DNA from: Plantago major
Lineage: Eukaryota; Streptophyta; Magnoliopsida; Lamiales; Plantaginaceae
DNA length: 64,000 nucleotides
Direction: 5' to 3'
Assembly: GCA_026545765.1 (NCBI GenBank)
Contig: JAIFAC010000023.1
Location: forward strand, 62,001 to 126,000
Shown: positions 36,109 through 47,200 of the stretch, piece after piece
Numbering within the stretch: position 1 is the stretch's first letter
Layout of the letters: every line of letters starts with the position of its first letter
Program-made: the position numbers and the translations under genes
The notes under the pieces: generated by a model
Database searches by the model: none
What the model was told of the DNA's origin: nothing
What the model saw: the letters and a program-made list of their open reading frames with translations, nothing else

Positions 36109-39073
36109 CGAAGAAGTCTATTAGACATTTAAACAATGCACATAAGGAGTAAGAGTATAACAAACGAAGAACTCTACTTGAGTGTTAACCACACACATAA
36201 TGAGTGGGTTAAACAACAAATGTAAAATTCTAGTCTAGAGTTAAACAAAACAATAAAGAAGTGAGATAATTACAAACGGTGAAGTCAATTCGAAATTTAA
36301 ACAACACACAAGAGGAGTAATAAAATAACGACCGAAGAACTCTACTTGAGAGTTAAACAAAACACAAATGAAGAACTCTACTTGAGTGTTAACCACACAC
36401 ATAATGAGTGGGTTAAACAACAAATGTAAAATTCTAGTCTAGAGTTAAACAAAACAATATAGAAGTGAGATAATTACAAACGGTGAAGTCAATTTGAAAT
36501 TTAAACAACACACAAGAGGAGTAATAAAATAACGAACGAAGAACTCTACTTGAGAGTTAAACAAAATCCAAATGGAGTTGAATAATCAACAAACCAACAA
36601 CACTACTTGAGAGATAAAAACAAGACACTTTGGAGAGGGATGAACAACAAACAAATAACTCAACTTGAGAGTTAACAACTCACTAAAGGAGTGGGATAAT
36701 GTCGAATGAAGAAGTCTATTCGAGATTTAAACAATGCACAGAAGGAATAAGAGTATAACAAACGAAGAACTCTACTTGAGTGTTAAACCACACACATAAT
36801 GAGTGGGTTAAAGAACAAATTTAAAATTCTAGTCTAGAATTAAACAAAGCAATAAAGAAGTGAGATAATTACAAACGAAGAAGTCAATTTGAGATTTAAA
36901 CAACACACAAGAGGAGTAATAAAATAACGAACGAAGAACTCTACTTGAGAGTTAAACAAAATCCAAATGGAGTTGAATAATCAACAGACCAACAACTCTA
37001 CTTGAGAGATAAAAACAACACACTTTGGAGAGGGATGAACAACAAACAAATAACTCTACTTGAGAGTTAAACAACTCACTAAAGGAGTGGGATAATGTCT
37101 AACGAAGAAGTCTATTAGACATTTAAACAATGCACATAAGGAGTAAGAGTATAACAAACGAAGAACTCTACTTGAGTGTTAACCACACACATAATGAGTG
37201 GGTTAAACAACAAATGTAAAATTCTAGTCTAGAGTTAAACAAAACAATAAAGAAGTGAGATAATTACAAACGGTGAAGTCAATTCGAAATTTAAACAACA
37301 CACAAGAGGAGTAATAAAATAACGACCGAAGAACTCTACTTGAGAGTTAAACAAAACACAAATGAAGAACTCTACTTGAGTGTTAACCACACACATAATG
37401 AGTGGGTTAAACAACAAATGTAAAATTCTAGTCTAGAGTTAAACAAAACAATATAGAAGTGAGATAATTACAAACGGTGAAGTCAATTTGAAATTTAAAC
37501 AACACACAAGAGTAATAAAATAACGACCGAAGAACTCTACTTGAGAGTTAAACAAAATCCAAATGGAGTTGAATAATCAACAAACCAACAACACTACTTG
37601 AGAGATAAAAACAAGACACTTTGGAGAGGGATGAACAACAAACAAATAACTCAACTTGAGAGTTAACAACTCACTAAAGGAGTGGGATAATGTCGAATGA
37701 AGAAGTCTATTGGAGATTTAAACAATGCACAGAAGGAATAAGAGTATAACAAACGAAGAACTCTACTTGAGTGTTAAACCACACACATAATGAGTGGGTT
37801 AAAGAACAAATTTAAAATTCTAGTCTAGAATTAAACAAAGCAATAAAGAAGTGAGATAATTACAAACGAAGAAGTCAATTTGAGATTTAAACAACACACA
37901 AGAGGAGTAATAAAATAACGAACGAAGAACTCTACTTGAGAGTTAAACAAAATCCAAATGGAGTTGAATAATCAACAGACCAACAACTCTACTTGAGAGA
38001 TAAAAACAACACACTTTGGAGAGGGATGAACAACAAACAAATAACTCTACTTGAGAGTTAAACAACTCACTAAAGGAGTGGGATAATGTCTAACGAAGAA
38101 GTCTATTAGACATTTAAACAATGCACATAAGGAGTCAAACGAAGAACTCTACTTGAGTGTTAACCACACACATAATGAGTGGGTTAAACAACAAATGTAA
38201 AATTCTAGTCTAGAGTTAAACAAAACAATAAAGAAGTGAGATAATTACAAACGGTGAAGTCAATTCGAAATTTAAACAACACGCAAGAGGAGTAATAAAA
38301 TAACGACCGAAGAACTCTACTTGAGAGTTAAACAAAACACAAATGAAGAACTCTACTTGAGTGTTAACCACACACATAATGAGTGGGTTAAACAACAAAT
38401 GTAAAATTCTAGTCTAGAGTTAAACAAAACAATATAGAAGTGAGATAATTACAAACGGTGAAGTCAATTTGAAATTTAAACAACACACAAGAGGAGTAAT
38501 AAAATAACGAACGAAGAACTCTACTTGAGAGTTAAACAAAATCCAAATGGAGTTGAATAATCAACAAACCAACAACACTACTTGAGAGATAAAAACAAGA
38601 CACTTTGGAGAGGGATGAACAACAAACAAATAACTCAACTTGAGAGTTAACAACTCACTAAAGGAGTGGGATAATGTCGAATGAAGAAGTCTATTGGAGA
38701 TTTAAACAATGCACAGAAGGAATAAGAGTATAACAAACGAAGAACTCTACTTGAGTGTTAAACCACACACATAATGAGTGGGTTAAAGAACAAATTTAAA
38801 ATTCTAGTCTAGAATTAAACAAAGCAATAAAGAAGTGAGATAATTACAAACGAAGAAGTCAATTTGAGATTTAAACAACACCTGAGAGGAGTAATAAAAT
38901 AACGAACGAAGAACTCTACTTGAGAGTTAAACAAAATCCAAATGGAGTTGAATAATCAACAAACCAACAACTCTACTTGAGAGATAAAAACAACACACTT
39001 TGGAGAGGGATGAACAACAAACAAATAACTCTACTTGAGAGTTAAACAACTCACTAAAGGTGTGGGATAATGT
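36109..39073 (-). repeat. Tandem higher-order repeat of about 990 bp with a truncated unit
   Basis: Type markers run II 36109, I 36701, II 37099, I 37693, II 38091, I 38681, II 39073, with steps of about 592 and 396 alternating. Each long step carries an extra piece of about 200 bp, created by a junction AACACAAATGAAGAACTC (about 36362, 37357, 38340) that joins subunit c to f. The same junction occurs alone at about 30021, 33786 and 40516. Three near-identical copies in tandem point to recent amplification. Confidence 0.85.
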
Positions 39074-41160
39074 CTAACGAAGAAGTCTATTAGACATTTA
39101 AACAATGCACATAAGGAGTAAGAGTATAACAAACGAAGAACTCTACTTGAGTGTTAACCACACACATAATGAGTGGGTTAAACAACAAATGTAAAATTCT
39201 AGTCTAGAGTTAAACAAAACAATAAAGAAGTGAGATAATTACAAACGGTGAAGTCAATTCGAAATTTAAACAACACACAAGAGGAGTAATAAAATAACGA
39301 CCGAAGAACTCTACTTGAGAGTTAAACAAAACACAAAGGGAGTTGAATAAACAACAAACCAACAACTCTACTTGAGAGATAAAAACAAGACACTTTGGAG
39401 AGGGATGAACAACAAACAAATAACTCTACTTGAGAGTTAAACAACTCACTAAAGGAGTGGGATAATGTCTAACGAAGAAGTCTATTAGACATTTAAACAA
39501 TGCACATAAGGAGTAAGAGTATAACAAACGAAGAACTCTACTTGAGTGTTAACCACACACATAATGAGTGGGTTAAACAACAAATGTAAAATTCTAGTCT
39601 AGAGTTAAACAAAACAATAAAGAAGTGAGATAATTACAAACGGTGAAGTCAATTCGAAATTTAAACAAAACACAAGAGGAGTAATAAAATAACGACCGAA
39701 GAACTCTACTTGAGAGTTAAACAAAACACAAAGGGAGTTGAATAAACAACAAACCAACAACTCTACTTGAGAGATAAAAACAACACACTTTGGAGAGGGA
39801 TGAACAACAAACGGATAACTCTACTTGAGAGTTAAACAACACACTAAAGGAGTGGGATAATGTCGAATGAAGAAGTCTATTCGAGATTTAAACAATGCAC
39901 AGAAGGAGTAAGAGTATAACAAACGAAGAACTCTACTTGAGTGTTAAACCACACACATAATGAATGGGTTAAACAAAAAATGTAAAATTCTAGTCTAGAG
40001 TTAAACAAAACAATAAAGAAGTGAGATAATTACAAACGGTGAAGTGAATTTGAAATTTAAACAACACACAAGAGGAGTAATAAAATAACGACCGAAAAAC
40101 TCTACTTGAGAGTTAAACAAAATCCAAATAGAATTGAATAAACAACAAACCAACAACTCTACCTGAGAGATAAAAACAAGACACTTTGGAGAGGGATGAA
40201 CAACAAACGAATAACTCTACTTGAGAGTTAAACAACTCACTAAAGGAGTGGGATAATGTCTAACGAAGAAGTCTATTAGACATTTAAACAATGCACATAA
40301 GGAGTAAGAGTATAACAAACGAAGAACTCTACTTGAGTGTTAACCACACACATAATGAGTGGGTTAAACAACAAATGTAAAATTCTAGTCTAGAGTGAAA
40401 CAAAACAATAAAGAAGTGAGATAATTACAAACGGTGAAGTCAATTCGAAATTTAAACAACACGCAAGAGGAGTAATAAAATAACGACCGAAGAACTCTAC
40501 TTGAGAGTTAAACAAAACACAAATGAAGAACTCTACTTGAGTGTTAACCACACACATAATGAGTGGGTTAAACAACAAATGTAAAATTCTAGACTAGAGT
40601 TAAACAAAACAATATAGAAGTGAGATAATTACAAACGGTGAAGTCAATTTGAAATTTAAACAACACACAAGAGGAGTAATAAAATAACGAACGAAGAACT
40701 CTACTTGAGAGTTAAACAAAATCCAAATGGAGTTGAATAATCAACAAACCAACAACACTACTTGAGAGATAAAAACAAGACACTTTGGAGAGGGATGAAC
40801 AACAAACAAATAACTCAACTTGAGAGTTAACAACTCACTAAAGGAGTGGGATAATGTCGAATGAAGAAGTCTATTGGAGATTTAAACAATGCACAGAAGG
40901 AATAAGAGTATAACAAACGAAGAACTCTACTTGAGTGTTAAACCACACACATAATGAGTGGGTTAAAGAACAAATTTAAAATTCTAGTCTAGAGTTAAAC
41001 AAAGCAATAAAGAAGTGAGATAATTACAAACGAAGAAGTCAATTTGAGATTTAAACAACACACAAGAGGAGTAATAAAATAACGAACGAAGAACTCTACT
41101 TGAGAGTTAAACAAAATCCAAATGGAGTTGAATAATCAACAGACCAACAACTCTACCTGA

Positions 41161-41270
41161 GAGATAAAAACAAGACACTTTGGAGAGGGATGAACAACAA
41201 ACGAATAACTCTCAAGTAGAGTTATTCGTTTGTTGTTCATCCCTCTCCAAAGTGTGTTGTTTTTATCTCT
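41161..41270. repeat. Head-to-head satellite junction forming a palindrome
   Basis: Here the array turns from reverse to forward. The centre is CAAGT at 41213-41217, between AACTCT (41207-41212) and AGAGTT (41218-41223). About 54 bp on each side are inverted copies with one difference (ACAAGACAC at left, against GTGTGTTGT at right). The junction therefore lies exactly on the dyad of subunit a. Beyond roughly one unit the two sides no longer mirror each other: the truncated c-f unit 700 bp to the left has no partner on the right. Confidence 0.9.
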
Positions 41271-44200
41271 CAAGTAGAGTTGTTGATTATTCAACTCCAT
41301 TTGATTTTGTTTAACTCTCAAGAGTTCTTAATTCGTTATTATTACTCCTCTTGTGTGTTGTTTAAATCTCAATTGACTTCTCCGTTTGTAATTCTCACTT
41401 CTTTGTTTTTGTTTAACTCTAGACTAAATTTACATTTGTTCTTTAACCCTCATTGTGTGTGGTTTAACACTTTCAAGTAGTTCTTAGATTTGTTATACTC
41501 CTTACGTGCATTGTTTAAATCTGAATAGACTTCTTCATTAGACATTATCCCACTCCTTTAGTGTGTTGTTTAACTCTCAATAGAGTTATTGTTTGTTGTT
41601 CATCCCTCTCCAAAGTGTGTTGTTTTATCTCTCAAGTAGAGTTGTTGGTTTGTTGATTATTCAACTCCATTTGGATTTTGTTTAACTCTCAAGTAGATTC
41701 TTGATTTTATTACTCCTCTTGTGTGTTGTTTAAATCTCAAATTGACTTCTCCGTTTGTAATTATCTCACTTCTTTATTGCTGTTTAACTCTAGAGAATTT
41801 TACATTTGTTCTTTAACCCACTCATTATGTGTGGTTTTACTCAAGTAGAGTTCTTGCATTGTTATACTCTTATTCCTCATTATTTGCATTGACTTGTTTA
41901 ACTATCACTCCTTTAGTGTTGTTTTTAACTCTCAATAGTTATTAGTTTGTTGTTCATCCCTCTCCAAAGTGTGTTGTTTTATCTCTCAAGTAGAGTTGTT
42001 GGTTTGTTGATTATTCAACTCCATTTGTTTTGTTTAACTCGGTAGAGTTCTTTTCAGTTATTTTATTACTCCTCTTGTGTGTTGTTTAAATCTCAATGAC
42101 TTCTAGTTTGTAATTATCTCACTTCTTTAGTGTTGTTTAACTCTAGACTAGAATTTTACATTTGTTTGTTAACCCACTCATTATGTGTGTTTTATTTAAC
42201 ACTCAAGTAGAGTTCTTAGATTATACTCTTACTATTGTTTAAATCTCTTCTTGTTGTTATTGTTTAACTCAAGTAATTTGTTATTTTATACTCTTACTCC
42301 TTATGTGCATTGTTTAAATGAATAGACTTCTTAGTTAGACATTATCCCACTCCTTTAGTGTGTTGTTTAACTCTCAAGTAGAGTTATTTGTTGTTGTTCA
42401 TCCTCTCAAAGTGTGTTGTTTTATCTCTCAAGTAGAGTTGGTTTGTTGATTATTCAACTCCATTTGGATTTTGTTTAACTCTCAAGTAGAGTTCTTAGAT
42501 TTATTTTATTACTCCTCTTGTGTGTTGTTTAAATCTCAAATTGACTCTCCGTTTTGTAATTATCTCACTTCTTTATTGCTGTGTTTAACTCTAGACTAGA
42601 ATTTTACATTTGTTGTTTTACCCACTCATTATGTGTGTGGTTTAACACTCAAGTAGAGTTCTTATTTGTTATACTCTTACTCCTTATTGCATTGTTTAAA
42701 TCTCGAATAGACTTCTTCATTGACATTATCCCCTCCTTTAGTGTGTTGTTTAACTCTCAAATAGAGTTATTAGTTTTGTTCATCCCTCTCAAAGTGTGTT
42801 GTTTATCTCTCAAGTAGAGTTGGTTTGTTGATTATTCAACTCCATTTTGTGTTTTGTTTAACTCTCAAGTAGAGTTCTTCGTTATTTTATTACTCCTCTT
42901 GTGTTGTTTAAATCTCAAATTGACTTCACCGTTTGTAATTATCTCACTTCTTTATTGCTTTGTTTAACTCTAGACTAGATTACATTTGTTCTTTAACCCA
43001 CACTATTATGTGTGTTTAACACTTTCAGTAGAGTTCTTAGTTTTATACTCTTACTTTATATACATTATTGTTTAAATCTAATAGACTTCTTCATTAGACA
43101 TTATCCACTCCTTTAGTGAGTTGTTTAACTCTCAAGTAGATATTATTTGTTGTTCATCCCTCTCAAAGTGTGTTGTTTTATCTCTCAGTAGAGTTGTTGG
43201 TTTTGATATTCAACTCCATTTAGTTTGTTTAACTCTCAAGTAGAGTTCTTGTTGTTTAATATTACTCCTCTCAAATTGACTTCTCCGTTGTAATTATCTC
43301 ACTTCTTTATTGTTTTGTTTAACTCTAACTGAATTAAATTTACATTTATTTAACCCACTCATTATGTGTGGTTTAGTTAACACTCAAGTAGAGTTCTTGT
43401 TTGTTATACTCTTACTCCTTGCATGTGCATTGTTTAAATCTCGAATAGACTTCTTCATTGACATTATCCCTCCTTTGGTGTTGTTTAACTCTCAAGTAGA
43501 GTTATTTGTTTGTTGTTCATCCCTCTCCAAAGTGTGTTGTTTTATCTCTCAAGTAGAGTTGTTGGTTTGTTGATTCAACTCCATTTGGATTTGTTTAACT
43601 CTCAAGTAGAGTTCTTGATTCGTTATTTTATTACTCCTCTTGTGTGTTGTTTAAATCTCAAATTGACTTCCGTTTGTAATTATCTCACTTCTTTATTGCT
43701 TTGTTTAACTCTACTATTTTTTTATTTGTTGTTAATGTTCTCAAAGTAGAGTTCTTCATTTGTTGAACTCTTTGTTGTTAATTTGTTTTGATGTTAAATT
43801 CTCTTAGACTTCTTATTTTAGACTCCTTTGTCATTGTGTGTTTTAACTCTCAAGTAGAGTTCTTCATTTGTTCAACTCCTCGTTATTTGTTCTCCAAAGT
43901 GTTTTTATCTCTCAAGTAAGTTGTGGGTTTGTTTAAATTGACTTTCCATTTCATTATTTTGTTTAACTCTCAGTAAGTTCTTTATTTCTTGTTAGATTTA
44001 TTTACTCCTCATTTGTTGTTTAAATCTCAAGTATTGACTTCTCCGTTTGTGTAATTATCTCACTTCTTTGTGCTTTTTGTGTTAACTCTAGAATTATTTA
44101 CATTTGTTGTTTAGACTCATTATGTGTGGTTTAACACTTTCAGTAAATTCTTATTATTATATTCTAACTCCTTCATGTGCATTTTAAATTCAAATAGACT

Positions 44201-47200
44201 TCTTCGTTAACATTATCACTCCTTTAGTGTGTTTGTTTAACTCTCAAGTAGAGTTATTACGTTGTTCATCCCTCTCCAAAGTGTGTTGTTTTTATCTCAG
44301 TAGAGTTGTTGGTTTGTTGATTATTCAACTCATTTGGATTTTGTTTAACTGTCACGTAGAGTTCTTCGTTCGTTATTTTATTACTCCTCTTGTGTGTTGT
44401 ATAAATCTCAAATTGACTTCACCGTTTGTCATTATCTCACTTCTTTATTGTTTTTTGAACTCTAGACCAGAATTTACATTTGTTGTTTAACCCACTCATT
44501 ATGTGTGTGGTTTAACACTCAAGTAGAGTTCTTATTTTGTTATACTCTTATTATGTGCATTGTTTATATCTCTAATAGACTTCTTCATTAGACATTATCC
44601 CACTCCTTTAGTGTGTTGTTTAACTCTCAAATAGAGTTATTAGTTTGTTGTTCATCCCTCTCCAAAGTGTCTTGTTTTTATCTCAAGTAGAGTTGTTGGT
44701 TTTGTTGATTATTCAACTCCATTTTGTGTTTTGTTTAACTCTCAAGTAGAGTTCTTGATTTCGTTTTATTACTCCTCTTGTGTGTTGTTTAAATCTCAAA
44801 TTGACTTCTCGTTTGTAATTATCTCACTTCTTTATTGTTTTGTTTAACTCTGAACTAGAATTTTACATTTGTTGTTTAACCCACTCATTATGTGTGTGGT
44901 TAACTTTTCAAGTAAGTTCTTCGTTTGTTATACTCTTACTCCTTATGTGCATTGTTTAAATCTCGAATAGACTTCTTCATTGACATTATCCACTCCTTTA
45001 GTGTGTTGTTTAACTCTCAAGTAGAGTTATTAGTTTGTTGTTCATCCCTCTCCAAAGTGTCTTGTTTTTATCTCTCAAGTAGAGTTGTTGGTTTGTTGTT
45101 TATTAAAATCCTATTGTATTTTTTTTAAATCTCAATTAGAGTTCTTAGTTAGTTATTTTATTACTCCTCTTGTGTGTTGTATAAATCTCAAATTGACTTC
45201 ACGTTTGTAATTATCTCACTTCTTTATTGTTTTGTTTAACTCTAGACTAGAATTTTACATTTGTTGTTTAACCACTCATTATGTGTGTGTTTAACACTCA
45301 GTAGAGTTCTTCGTTTGTTATACTCTTACTCATATTGCATTGTTTAAATCTCGAATAGACTTCTTCATTCGACATTATCCCACTCCTTTAGTGTGTTTTT
45401 TAACTCTCAAGTAGAGTTATTCGTTTGTTGTTCATCCCTCTCCAAAGTGTGTTGTTTTTATCTCTCAAGTAGAGTTGTTGGTTTTGTTGTTTATTCAATT
45501 CCATTTGGATTTTGTTTAACTCTCAAGTAGAGTTCTTCGTTTGTTATTTTATAACTCCTCTTGTGTGTTGTTTAAATCTCAAATTGACTTCGCCGTTTGT
45601 AATTATCTCACTTCTTTATTGTTTTGTAACTCTAGACTAGAATTTTACATTTGTTGTTTAACCCACTCATTATGTGTGTCGTTTAACACTCAAGTAAAGT
45701 TCTTCGTTTGTTATACACTTACTCCTTATGTGCAATGTTTAAATCTCGAATAGACTTCTTCATACGACATTATCCCACTCCTTTAGTGTGTTGTTTAACT
45801 CTCAAGTAGAGTTTCGTTTGTTGTTCATCCCTCTCCAAAGTGTCTTGTTTTTATCTCTCAAGTAGAGTTGTTGGATTGTTGTTTATTCAACTCCTTTTGT
45901 GTTTTGTTTAACTGTCACGTAGAGTTCTTCGTTCGTTATTTTATTACTCCTCTTGTGTGTTGTTTAAATCTCAAATTGACTTCACCGTTTGTAATTATCT
46001 CACTTCTTTATTGTTTTGTTGAACTCTAGACTAGAATTTACATTTGTTGTTTAACCCACTCATTATGTGTGTCGTTTAACACTCAGTAAAGTTCTTAGTT
46101 TGTTATACTCTTACTCCTTATGTGCATTGTTTAAATGTCTAATAGACTTCTTCATTAGACATTATCCACTCCTTTAGTGTTGTTTAACTCTCAGTAGAGT
46201 TATTATTGTTGTTCATCCCTCTCCAAAGTGTCTTGTTTTATCTCTCAAGTAGAGTTGTTGGTTTGTTGTTTATTCAACTCCATTTGTGTTTTGTTTAACT
46301 CTCAAGTAGAGTTCTTGTTAGTTATTTATTACTCCTCTTGTGTGTTGTTTAAATCTCAAATTGACTTCTCGTTTGTAATTATCTCACTTCTTTATTGTTT
46401 TGTTTAACTCTAGACTAAATTTTACATTTGTTGTTTAACCCACTCATTATGTGTGTGGTTTAACACTCAAGTAAATTCTTAGTTTGTTATACTCTTACTC
46501 CTTATGTGCATTGTTTAAATCTCTAATAGACTTCTTCATTGACATTATCCACTCCTTTAATGTGTTGGTTAACTCTCAAGTAGAGTTATTGTTTGTTGTT
46601 CATCCCTCTCCAAAGTGTCTTGTTTTATCTCTCAAGTAGAGTTGTTGGTTTGTTGTTTATTCAACTCCATTTGTGTTTTGTTTAACTCTCAAGTAGAGTT
46701 CTTAGTTAGTTATTTTATTACTCCTCTTGTGTGTTTTAAATCTCAAATTGACTTCTCGTTTGTAATTATCTCACTTCTTTATTGTTTTGTTTAACTCTAG
46801 ACTAAATTTTACATTTGTTGTTTAACCCACTCATTATGTGTGGTTAACACTCAAGTAAGTTCTTCGTTTGTTATACTCTTACTCCTTATGTGCATTGTTT
46901 AAATCTCTAATAGACTTCTTCATTGACATTATCCACTCCTTTAGTGTGTTGTTTAACTCTCAATTAGAGTTATTAGTTTGTTGTTCATCCCTCTCCAAAG
47001 TGTCTTGTTTTATCTCAAGTAGAGTTGTTGTTTTGTTGTTTATTCAACTCCATTTGGTTTTTGTTTAAATCTCAAGTATAGTTCTTAGTTCGTTATTTTA
47101 TTACTCCTATTGTGTGTTGTTTAAATCTCAAATTGACTTCACCGTTTGTAATTATCTAACTTCTTTATTGTTTTGTTTAACTATAGACTAAATTTTACAT

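Larger units (their letters stand above)
28975..41160 (-). repeat. Block of about 1.6 kb present three times
   Basis: Copies at about 28975-30600, 35312-36960 and 39467-41160 show the unit order type II, I, II, truncated unit, I. They share rare variants: GTGAAGTGAATTTG (about 29542, 35885, 40039), CCAAATAGAATTGAATAAAC, GGTTAAACAAAAAATG, and ACAATATAGAAG in the unit after the truncation. Offsets are about 6340 and 4155 bp. The coordinates span all three copies; ordinary satellite lies between them. Confidence 0.8.
14494..41212 (-). repeat. Satellite array, reverse orientation, 26.7 kb
   Basis: About 67 units of the same satellite, reverse-complemented: the plus strand is now A-rich and the dyad reads AACTCTACTTGAGAGTT. 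It has no transposon insertion. Units are of two kinds: type I has GTCGAATGAAGAAGTCTATTCG, type II has GTCTAACGAAGAAGTCTATTAG. The left end directly follows the LINE B tail; the right end is the centre of the palindrome at 41215. Open frames on the minus strand (for example 23785-23576, 39419-39210) are the repeat read through. Confidence 0.97.

Noticed and set aside
14494-41212. CRISPR-like array
   Set aside because: Regular spacing is present, but the intervening parts are also repeats of the same subunits, not unique spacers. Length and context are those of plant satellite DNA.
41161-41270. Palindrome as a fold-back (chimeric read) artefact
   Set aside because: A fold-back read would mirror the left side for its whole length. 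The truncated c-f unit at about 40516 and the type order have no mirror image to the right. Not fully excluded without reads.
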